DNA from: Chitinophagaceae bacterium UBA2793
GTDB taxonomy: Bacteria; Bacteroidota; Bacteroidia; Chitinophagales; Chitinophagaceae
Length of the DNA stretch: 5,529 bases
NCBI GenBank assembly: GCA_002352045.1
Contig: DEHT01000037.1
Location: 10,815 to 16,343, forward strand
Direction of reading: 5' to 3'
Shown here: positions 1 through 5,529 of the stretch, one piece after another
How positions within the stretch are numbered: position 1 is the stretch's first letter
How the letters are laid out: each line of letters begins with the position of its first letter
Translations under genes and position numbers: made by a program
Notes under the pieces: generated by a model
What the model was told of the DNA's origin: nothing
The model's input: the letters and a program-made list of their open reading frames with translations, nothing else
The model's database searches: none

Positions 1-606
1 GAATGGGCCATTCAAAGTATTTACAACAACTTTGAAAACCCACCCAATGCTATATTTTCTGCCGGTATTCATCCCTGGTATATTTATAATGATTGGGAAA
101 AATCAATTGTACAAATTGAAAAAATGGCCGCCTATAAAAACTTTATTGCTATTGGCGAATGTGGGTTAGATAGCGTTAAGGCCTCATCAAATATGCATTT
201 ACAGGAACAGGTTTTTGAAACTCAAATTAACCTTGCAAATAAAATTGAAAAGCCTCTTATTATTCATAGTGTAAAAACTACTGACCACATTTTACATCTG
301 CTTAAAAAAAACAAAGTTTGGGTACCGGTTATTTTTCATGGATTCAACGGCTCCTTTGAAATGGCGAAGCAAATTATTAAAAATGGTCATTTTTTGACTT
401 TTGGAGAAAGTGTAACTCGAGAAAAAATAAGGGCCTATTTACCCAACATTTCTCTTGAACATATTTTTTTAGAAACAGACAGCTCCCAAAAAAGTATTGC
501 CGAAATTTATAGCAGTATGGCAATTATTAAAAATATACCTGAAGAAGATTTAAAAGTGCAAATGCAACAAAACCTACAAAAGGTTTTTAATATTGAATTG
601 TTCTAA
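1..606 (+). CDS. TatD-family metal-dependent hydrolase (5'-partial)
   Basis: TatD enzymes are TIM-barrel metallohydrolases, usually cytoplasmic DNases or phosphodiesterases acting with two divalent metals. The frame is open from base 1 and ends in TAA at 604-606, giving 201 visible residues. In that numbering the family motifs appear in order: GIHPWY (22-27), GECGLD (52-57, metal-bridging Glu53), LIIHSV (His89), FHGFNG (His113) and LETD (157-160, catalytic Asp160). The N-terminal HxH metal motif is missing only because the window cuts the gene; about 20-30 codons should lie to the left. The Met at 124-126 is internal, because the conserved GIHPW segment lies upstream of it in the same frame. 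After ETD the sequence is SSQKSIAEIY rather than the classic ETDxPxL, as I recall for the short Bacteroidota TatD subgroup. Substrate is unknown. It is separated from the next gene by 143 bp and is probably not in that operon. Confidence 0.88.
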   Translation, partial: EWAIQSIYNNFENPPNAIFSAGIHPWYIYNDWEKSIVQIEKMAAYKNFIAIGECGLDSVKASSNMHLQEQVFETQINLANKIEKPLIIHSVKTTDHILHLLKKNKVWVPVIFHGFNGSFEMAKQIIKNGHFLTFGESVTREKIRAYLPNISLEHIFLETDSSQKSIAEIYSSMAIIKNIPEEDLKVQMQQNLQKVFNIELF

Positions 607-719
607 TAATCATTTCACTTTTTACGGATACAGAAATTCATTTAAACTTTAATCTCTATTTTATCATAGCATTGACAGTACCATTCGTCAATTAGTCGGG
701 CTATCAAATTCCGTTTCCT

Positions 720-727
720 TATTTTTG
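720..727 (+). promoter_or_regulatory. Bacteroidota-type -7 promoter element (TATTTTTG)
   Basis: TATTTTTG, followed by C, fits the Bacteroidota primary-sigma -7 consensus TAnnTTTG. It lies 22 bp before the TTG start at 750, so transcription would begin around 732-736 with a very short 5' leader. No TTTG is found at the usual -33 spacing of about 19-21 bp; the nearest partial match is TTAG at 692-695 with a 24-bp spacer. The promoter may therefore be weak or activator-dependent. It would drive the small exported protein and, by readthrough, the receptor and lipoprotein genes. Confidence 0.5.
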
Positions 728-730
728 CAG

Positions 731-751
731 AATTGTATATTAAATACATTT
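731..751. promoter_or_regulatory. 21-bp AT-rich palindrome, candidate Zur/Fur-family operator
   Basis: The half-sites are AATTGT (731-736) and ACATTT (746-751) around a 9-bp AT-only centre, with the axis at 741. Eight of ten base pairs are symmetric; the mismatches are 733/749 and 739/743. The core is a perfect TGTAT-N5-ATACA. The gamma-proteobacterial Zur box has the same AAATGT-N9-ACATTT architecture. The site sits between the -7 element and the start codon, overlapping the likely transcription start, which is where a repressor would act. That Zur or another Fur-family protein binds here is inference. The AT-rich background makes chance symmetry a real alternative. Confidence 0.4.
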
Positions 752-1097
752 GAAAACACAGAACATCATACGCAGAATAGGATCATTTGTAATGATATTT
801 GTAATGGCTTTTGCCATTACACCCAAGCGTACGGTACACGACCTTTTAGGTTGCCATAGTAACAACACTACTCCCTATCAGCATGTAGAAGGTAAAGAAA
901 AGAGCATTCAGAAAGACGGCTTTCATTGTGCCTGCGAAAACCAGGAATTTCAACATGCATGGATGGATGTAATTGTACCTCTTACTTACAATCCTCCTGT
1001 TTTTGCTTCAACCATTCAACACAGTACACTTCCTCAATTTTATATAGTATCCAACCAAAGCGTAGTTGGATTACGAGGCCCTCCTGCAATTGCTTAA
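750..1097 (+). CDS. Small exported Cys/His-motif protein upstream of TonB-dependent receptor
   Basis: A 115-residue protein of unknown function. TTG at 750 is chosen as start: it gives a basic n-region (KTQNIIRR) and a hydrophobic stretch (residues 10-24) ending in an AFA signal-peptidase-like site at 20-22. An in-frame stop at 741-743 rules out a start further upstream. The next Met (residue 15, base 792) would remove the charged n-region. The mature part opens with TPKRTVHDLLGCHS (His30, Cys35, His36), then FHCACENQEF (His59, Cys60, Cys62), and ends in LRGPPAIA. As I recall, small Bacteroidota proteins beside TBDR genes share this plan: PK..hHxLF, an HCxC-like motif and a C-terminal RGPP. 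The Cys/His clusters suggest metal or thiol chemistry in the periplasm or at the surface, but this is inference. It is followed by a hairpin and then the receptor, so it probably leads the operon. Confidence 0.72.
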   Translation: MKTQNIIRRIGSFVMIFVMAFAITPKRTVHDLLGCHSNNTTPYQHVEGKEKSIQKDGFHCACENQEFQHAWMDVIVPLTYNPPVFASTIQHSTLPQFYIVSNQSVVGLRGPPAIA

Positions 1098-1105
1098 TCA
1101 ATCTT

Positions 1106-1138
1106 TTCTGCCCTTGGCAGAACACTTCTTTATTTTTT
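1106..1138 (+). terminator. Short hairpin with U-rich tail, possible attenuator
   Basis: TTCTGCC (1106-1112) and GGCAGAA (1116-1122) form a perfect 7-bp stem with a 3-nt CTT loop. A T-rich stretch follows and ends in TTTTTT at 1133-1138. It starts 9 bp after the stop codon of the small exported protein. The stem is short and the T-run is about 10 bp away from it, so termination is likely partial. It could lower receptor and lipoprotein expression relative to the first gene, or protect the 3' end of a short mRNA. No clear second promoter was seen between it and the receptor start. Confidence 0.4.
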
Positions 1139-1201
1139 AAAGGATACTTGGCATTTATTCAAATGATTAATGCAGCTATCCACCATTAAAATTATTATTT
1201 G

Positions 1202-3535
1202 ATGAAAGCATTGCTTTTTGCATTGCTGCTGCTAATAAGCTATACAGGTTTTTCGCAGCAATGTAACATTACTTTACAGGGGCATATAGAAGACCCCGAC
1301 ACTCGAGAAATGTTGAGTGCTGCTACAGTGCTCATATTAGAATTGAATAAACAGGTAACCACGGACGCAAGGGGCAATTTTGAATTTAAAGATTTATGCC
1401 CCGGAAATTACAGTTTACAAATTAGCCATACCGGCTGCAAAACCATCATTGAAAAAATTAGCCTAACCAAAAGCCGGCATATTGATGTGGATATGCCGCA
1501 TGAAAAAAACACCCTTACAGAAGTAACCATCAGCAGCAATAAGGGAAATAAAAATACCGGTACCAAAAAAGAATTGAGCGGTAAAGAACTGGAAAAAACT
1601 AAAGGCCAAAGTTTAGCTGAAGTACTGAGTAGATTAAACGGCGTTACCCTTTTACAAACCGGCTCTACAGTTTCAAAACCGGTTATTCATGGTTTACATG
1701 GCAGCAGGATACTTACCATTAACAATGACGTAAGGCAGGAAGGGCAGCAATGGGGCAATGAACATGCTCCGGAAATTGATCCATTTATTGCCGGAAAATT
1801 GGAAGTGATAAAAGGGGTTGATGAGTTAAAATATGGTTCCGATGCCATTGGGGGTGTAATTTTGGTAGAACCCAGGCCACTGCTGAATCATGCCGGTTAT
1901 CGTGCCGAAATTAATACCGGCTATTTTACCAATAACCGTCAATGGATAGCATCTGCAATGTATGAAGCACAGCCGGAAAAGCTGCACGAGTTTAGCTTTA
2001 GAATTCAAGGAACTTATAAACGAGGAGCCAATGCAAGAACAGCACATTATCGGCTAAACAATACCGGTAGCGAAGAAAAAAATTTTTCATTAGCAGCAGG
2101 CTGGAAAAAACATTCATTTGCTACTGAGTTGTTCTATAGTTTTTTTGATACCAGGCTGGGAATATTTGAAGGCGCTCATATTGGCAATAGAACCTACTTT
2201 GATAGTGCCATTGCAAACAACCGACCCGACCCCGTTTTTACAGGAGAAAACACTTACCAAATAGGCAGGCCCTATCAAAAAGTACAGCACCACTTATTGA
2301 AATCAAAAACGTCTTACAAAAGCGGCAAAAATAAATTTGCCCTGCAACTATCGTTACAAAAAAATTACCGTGAAGAATTTGACATTGTTAGAAACAGTAA
2401 CAACTACAAGCCTCAGCACAACCTTGCCATTACAACCCTAAGCCAGGAGCTTAGTTGGGAGCATAAACAAAATGCACAGCTCACTCATTTAATTGCTGCC
2501 AATACTATGCAGCAGGATAATAGATACGCAGGCCGATATTTTATTCCGGCATACCGGGCGTATTATTTTGGTGGTTATTATATTGGCAAATACAGCAAAA
2601 ATAAATGGGAGTTGCAGGCAGGAGCCCGTTACGACAATAAAAACATTTATACCAATCGAATTTTACAATCAGGAGAAGTTTTTGATGAGTACGGCTTTAA
2701 TTTTTCAACATTTGCCACATCGGCCAATGCTTCTTTTAAAATTATGCAGGGTTTAAAAACCAATATCAATATTGGATTATCATCAAGAGCTCCGCAAGCC
2801 AACGAACTTTTAAGCAACGGTATTCACCACGGCACTTCAACTTTTGAAGTGGGAAACATACATCTTAAAACCGAAAAAGCCGTAAATATCAACTGGGGAG
2901 CTGCATGGAACATTGCATCCGGTAAACTATCGGCAGAGCTTAACCTGTATCGTAACCAAATTGATAATTTTATATACCAACAACCCATTGCCAACGAACC
3001 CGTACAAACCATTAGTGGCATTTACCTGCTAAATATTTATCAGCAAAACAATGTAAGGCTTCAGGGCATTGACTTTAGTGCAACCTGGTGGCCCTTTGAA
3101 AAGCTGGACTGGCAATTAAACTACAGTATGCTAAGGGCAAAAAATATTGACAGCAGCGACTGGCTTATTCGAATGCCGGCAGACCGCATAGGAAATATGT
3201 TGAGTTACCATTTTAAAGATGAAAAAAAATGGAACGGATCTTACATAACTTTCGAATACAATTATGTTTTTAAACAAACCCGTACACCCGATGAAACTTT
3301 TGTAAAACATGATTACAAAGCTGCACCCAATGCCTATGGACTCATTAACGTAGATGCAGGCACTACCATTCAAATACAAAATGTACCTGTGTCAATAAGC
3401 CTGGGCATTAGAAACCTGTTGAATAAAGCGTACAGAGATTACCTCAATAGCATGCGATATTTTGCCGATGAAACCGGCAGAAATTTTCAACTAAGAATAA
3501 AAATTCCTTTTCAATCAAAACAAATTAAAGAATGA
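1202..3535 (+). CDS. TonB-dependent outer-membrane receptor, ZnuD-like plug
   Basis: TBDRs import scarce ligands across the outer membrane using TonB/ExbBD energy. The ATG at 1202 is chosen over the adjacent TTG at 1199, giving 777 residues. A Sec signal peptide covers residues 1-19 or so (MKALLFALLLLISYTGFSQ). A carboxypeptidase-regulatory-like beta-sandwich spans about 22-100, with the DARGNFEFKDLCPGNYSL turn at 55-72. A possible TonB box, TLTEVTIS, is at 104-111. The plug runs about 120-225, with KPVIHGLHGSRI (159-170), NEHAPEIDP (186-194), EVIKGVDELKYGSDAIGG (201-218) and VEP. The beta-barrel fills the rest and ends in NFQLRIKIPF (C-terminal strand, Phe770) plus seven extra residues. The NEHAPEIDP segment matches the PDHAVAVDP-like segment of the zinc receptor ZnuD, and LGIFEGAHIGN (319-329) resembles the following conserved loop. 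Zinc or another transition metal is the favoured cargo; the TBDR assignment is certain, the substrate is not. Confidence 0.93.
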   Translation: MKALLFALLLLISYTGFSQQCNITLQGHIEDPDTREMLSAATVLILELNKQVTTDARGNFEFKDLCPGNYSLQISHTGCKTIIEKISLTKSRHIDVDMPHEKNTLTEVTISSNKGNKNTGTKKELSGKELEKTKGQSLAEVLSRLNGVTLLQTGSTVSKPVIHGLHGSRILTINNDVRQEGQQWGNEHAPEIDPFIAGKLEVIKGVDELKYGSDAIGGVILVEPRPLLNHAGYRAEINTGYFTNNRQWIASAMYEAQPEKLHEFSFRIQGTYKRGANARTAHYRLNNTGSEEKNFSLAAGWKKHSFATELFYSFFDTRLGIFEGAHIGNRTYFDSAIANNRPDPVFTGENTYQIGRPYQKVQHHLLKSKTSYKSGKNKFALQLSLQKNYREEFDIVRNSNNYKPQHNLAITTLSQELSWEHKQNAQLTHLIAANTMQQDNRYAGRYFIPAYRAYYFGGYYIGKYSKNKWELQAGARYDNKNIYTNRILQSGEVFDEYGFNFSTFATSANASFKIMQGLKTNINIGLSSRAPQANELLSNGIHHGTSTFEVGNIHLKTEKAVNINWGAAWNIASGKLSAELNLYRNQIDNFIYQQPIANEPVQTISGIYLLNIYQQNNVRLQGIDFSATWWPFEKLDWQLNYSMLRAKNIDSSDWLIRMPADRIGNMLSYHFKDEKKWNGSYITFEYNYVFKQTRTPDETFVKHDYKAAPNAYGLINVDAGTTIQIQNVPVSISLGIRNLLNKAYRDYLNSMRYFADETGRNFQLRIKIPFQSKQIKE

Positions 3536-4092
3536 AAAAAATATTGATTTTAATAATATTTGCATCTACATTACTATCATTAAACGCATGCAAAAAATTT
3601 AGCGAAGGCGAAACCAATGACGAAGAATTGATTACCACGCTGCAATTAAATTTTACAATACCTGGCAGCAGCAGTACACAATCATTTAAATTTGAAGATT
3701 TAGATGGCCCCGGTGGCAATGCTCCGGTGATAGAACCCATTGTTTTAGCAGCAGGAACTACTTATGATGTTTCGCTGGAAGTATGGAATAAAGCCGCCAA
3801 CCCGCCCGAAAATATTACCACAGAAATTGAAGAAGAAAATGCATCGCACCGATTTTACTATAGCCCTTCTGTCGGAAGTAATATTGTTGTAAGCAATTTA
3901 AATAATGACGACAATGCTGTTCCCCTAGGAACAACCAGCACCTGGCAAGTAGGAACAGCATCAACCGGAAATATATCCATTACACTTAGGCATTACCCGG
4001 GGACTCCACCCGATAAGCAGATTTCCGATCCGGTAAACAGCCCTAAGTCAGGTACTGATATTGAAGTTACTTTTAACTATACCATTCAATAA
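3532..4092 (+). CDS. Small TBDR-associated lipoprotein of unknown function
   Basis: A 186-residue lipoprotein: basic n-region (MKK), hydrophobic segment and lipobox LNAC with the lipidated Cys at 20, followed by an acidic linker (SEGETNDEE). The remainder reads as beta-rich, with a DLDGPGGNAP loop (56-65) and an acidic/His motif TEIEEENASHRFYY (97-110). I recognise this layout as a Bacteroidota family often found beside TBDR genes. Databases sometimes call it a 'type 1 periplasmic binding fold' protein, but it is far shorter than real type 1 binding proteins, so I do not adopt that name. Its ATG overlaps the receptor's TGA (ATGA), implying translational coupling and roughly matched production. 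It may be a surface or periplasmic partner that presents metal to the receptor; the Glu-rich stretch and His106 are candidate ligands. The operon ends just downstream at a strong terminator. Confidence 0.82.
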   Translation: MKKILILIIFASTLLSLNACKKFSEGETNDEELITTLQLNFTIPGSSSTQSFKFEDLDGPGGNAPVIEPIVLAAGTTYDVSLEVWNKAANPPENITTEIEEENASHRFYYSPSVGSNIVVSNLNNDDNAVPLGTTSTWQVGTASTGNISITLRHYPGTPPDKQISDPVNSPKSGTDIEVTFNYTIQ

Positions 4093-4116
4093 AAAGTAAT
4101 AGCAAAAAATCAAATT

Positions 4117-4154
4117 AAAAAAGATAAGCTTCAACTACGATGCTTATCTTTTTT
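4117..4154. terminator. Bidirectional intrinsic terminator between convergent genes
   Basis: AAAAAAGATAAGC (4117-4129) and GCTTATCTTTTTT (4142-4154) form a perfect 13-bp stem around a 12-nt loop. The A-tract on one arm and T-tract on the other make it usable in both directions. It terminates the lipoprotein operon on the + strand (25 bp after its stop) and the FUSC gene on the - strand. The last two bases of the right arm (4153-4154) are part of the FUSC gene's TAA stop codon, so the terminator is packed directly against that reading frame. Confidence 0.88.
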
Positions 4155-5529
4155 ATACGTCCAATATTTCTAATGGATTGCGCAAAAGAATATTTTTTCG
4201 CTCTTTGTCTAATTCTTTTTCATAGTCTTTAACCACTTTAAACAAAGAGCCCGCCTCTGCATAAATATAATTGAACTGGTCGGCTACCGACTTAGCTTCT
4301 ATCATTAATCTTTTAGTAGGGGTTTCCATATGGCCGGCAGCTATTTCGTCTTTTCTTTTTTCAACCAATAATGCTACCTGCTCATTTACTATATCTAACG
4401 ATGAGTGATCGGGCTGTGGAAGCAGTTCATTTGTTTCGTTTAAAACCTTAATAATATTGGAAAAGTAAAGTCTGGTTTGCTTTGTTACAGAAAACAACGC
4501 ATCAGAGCGAAAAGGAATATGCTTAGCCTGCAAGAAATAACTTAAAGTAGCCAGGTGCGATGTAAGGCTTTGATTCAATACTACAAAGCGGTGAACAAAT
4601 TTAGTCCCTTGCCTGAAGCGCTTGGGTTCCGAAAGCATTCGGGTAAATGCATCGGATAAGTTAGCAAGTGCTACCATGGTTTCTTTGCGTACAATTTTAA
4701 TTTTATCGGAATGGATGGGTCCACTGCTGCAAAAACTTCCGGCAACCAGGCCGTAATATTTATCGTTGGCTTCCGTAATGGTTTTCATAAGTTCTTTCAT
4801 ACTGCTGCTTTCCCATGCAGGCACCAAAAACAAACTGGCCAGTAAAGCAATGGCCGATCCTATACCGGTATCTACCAAACGCTCTACCACTATATCGTTA
4901 ATATTGTAAGGATATAATAAATGAAAAAATATTAGCAGGTAGGGGGTCATAAAGAGTACGCTCATAAAATAATTGGTACGCATAAAGCTGTAACTCGCAG
5001 CCATAAAAACAACCATCAAAATAAGCAATGCCGTATTATTGTGAATAAAATAAATGAGTAGAAAACCTGCCAGTATTCCAACGGCGGTACCAATTAACCG
5101 GTCGTAGTTTCGTTGTTTACTCAAACTATAGGCAGGTTTTAATATCACTACAATGGTGAGTAAGATCCAGTACCCACGGTCAACTTTAAAAAACAACGAA
5201 ACCACATAACCAACCAGTAATGCCAAAGCCATTCGCAATGCATGGCGAAAAATATTGGATTTAAAATTGAGATTATTTAAAAACAACGAGGGCCTCAAAT
5301 CTGTTTTAACTCTAAACTCTTTATAAATATTTTTATTGGTTTCGCCTTTTTTCACCTCCACATCGTAAGTACTGTATTGATGCAACACTTGCAATCGTTG
5401 TTGTAAATCCTGTAGGTTTCTTAAAATTCTTCCAAGGCTTACAAACTCTTCTACCTTTTCATGCTTTACCATATAATTGTGGCGAAGCAAATCAAATTTT
5501 TGTTTTAAGTCTTCCATAAACCTGGATGT
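4153..5529 (-). CDS. FUSC/YccS-like inner-membrane protein (5'-partial)
   Basis: On the - strand the frame is open from the right edge to TAA at 4155-4153, giving 458 visible residues. A Met lies at 5517-5515, but the four codons before it are open (T-S-R-F). Family members of the YccS type run to about 700 residues or more with two membrane halves, so this is probably the C-terminal portion. Numbering from that Met: a hydrophilic, helix-rich linker (1-85), then about six membrane segments near 90-110, 115-127, 140-158, 161-178, 183-202 and 212-234. The family pattern appears as FRHALRMALALLVGY and DRLIGTAVGILAGFLL (R-xx-GT-xx-G). A cytoplasmic helical tail follows from about 236 to 454. FUSC relatives include aromatic-acid exporters (AaeB) and fusaric-acid resistance proteins, so an efflux role is plausible, but the substrate is unknown. 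It converges on the metal operon and shares only its terminator. Confidence 0.85.
   Translation of the reverse strand, partial: TSRFMEDLKQKFDLLRHNYMVKHEKVEEFVSLGRILRNLQDLQQRLQVLHQYSTYDVEVKKGETNKNIYKEFRVKTDLRPSLFLNNLNFKSNIFRHALRMALALLVGYVVSLFFKVDRGYWILLTIVVILKPAYSLSKQRNYDRLIGTAVGILAGFLLIYFIHNNTALLILMVVFMAASYSFMRTNYFMSVLFMTPYLLIFFHLLYPYNINDIVVERLVDTGIGSAIALLASLFLVPAWESSSMKELMKTITEANDKYYGLVAGSFCSSGPIHSDKIKIVRKETMVALANLSDAFTRMLSEPKRFRQGTKFVHRFVVLNQSLTSHLATLSYFLQAKHIPFRSDALFSVTKQTRLYFSNIIKVLNETNELLPQPDHSSLDIVNEQVALLVEKRKDEIAAGHMETPTKRLMIEAKSVADQFNYIYAEAGSLFKVVKDYEKELDKERKNILLRNPLEILDV

Noticed and set aside
671..692. Inverted repeat ATTGAC-N10-GTCAAT upstream of the -7 element.
   Set aside because: A 6-bp repeat at some spacing is expected about by chance in an intergenic region this size, and it does not extend or match a known operator. 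It could be an activator site, but there is no further support.
1151..1173. Imperfect palindrome GCATT...AATGC before the receptor start.
   Set aside because: Only 7 of 11 pairs match in AT-rich DNA, and it lacks the TGT/ACA half-sites of the upstream palindrome. Too weak to call.
926..1189. An 87-codon open frame on the + strand overlapping the small exported protein and the following spacer.
   Set aside because: It sits in another frame of a gene with a convincing signal peptide and recognised motifs, has no export or domain signature of its own, and runs through the hairpin region. Treated as a chance frame.
1199..1201. TTG as an alternative receptor start one codon before the ATG.
   Set aside because: ATG immediately follows in frame and gives the same signal peptide, so ATG at 1202 is the simpler choice.
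1826..3740. Open frames of about 65-87 codons inside the receptor and lipoprotein genes (- strand 1826-2047, 2824-3021, 3131-3379, 3525-3740; + strand 2493-2756).
   Set aside because: All lie within strongly supported coding sequence in other frames, with no recognisable protein features and no promoters. They are shadows.
1202..4092. SusC/SusD glycan-uptake pair.
   Set aside because: The receptor is about 777 residues, shorter than typical SusC proteins (about 1000), and the partner lipoprotein is 186 residues rather than the roughly 500 of SusD, with no TPR-like helices visible. The plug resembles metal receptors.

Overview
The window looks like a low-GC (by eye high-30s % GC) Bacteroidota chromosome, most likely Chitinophagaceae or a relative. 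This is inferred from protein style: a short TatD paralogue, a TonB-dependent receptor (TBDR) with an N-terminal carboxypeptidase-regulatory-like domain, a small TBDR-associated lipoprotein family, a TAnnTTTG-type -7 promoter element, and the lack of clear Shine-Dalgarno sequences. No mobile element, tRNA, rRNA or CRISPR array was seen.

Layout. 1-606 (+): C-terminal ~90% of a TatD-family metal-dependent hydrolase, cut by the left edge. 607-749: intergenic, holding a good -7 element (720-727) and an AT-rich 21-bp palindrome (731-751) whose half-sites and spacing resemble a proteobacterial Zur box. 750-1097 (+): small exported Cys/His protein with a TTG start. 1098-1201: spacer with a short perfect hairpin and U-rich tail (possible attenuator). 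1202-3535 (+): TBDR whose plug resembles the zinc receptor ZnuD. 3532-4092 (+): small lipoprotein overlapping the receptor by 4 bp (ATGA). 4117-4154: strong bidirectional terminator. 4153-5529 (-): FUSC/YccS-like membrane protein, convergent, running off the right edge.

The three genes at 750-4092 look like one outer-membrane metal-uptake unit: a small secreted Cys/His protein, a ZnuD-like receptor, and a coupled lipoprotein with an acidic/His motif, behind a promoter with a Fur/Zur-family-like operator. Zinc is the leading substrate guess, based on the plug motif and the palindrome. Copper, iron or a metallophore is not excluded. The parts belong to families that recur in Bacteroidota, but as far as I know the unit has no established function, so it is the best candidate here for an undescribed system. 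The TatD and FUSC genes look like unrelated housekeeping neighbours.
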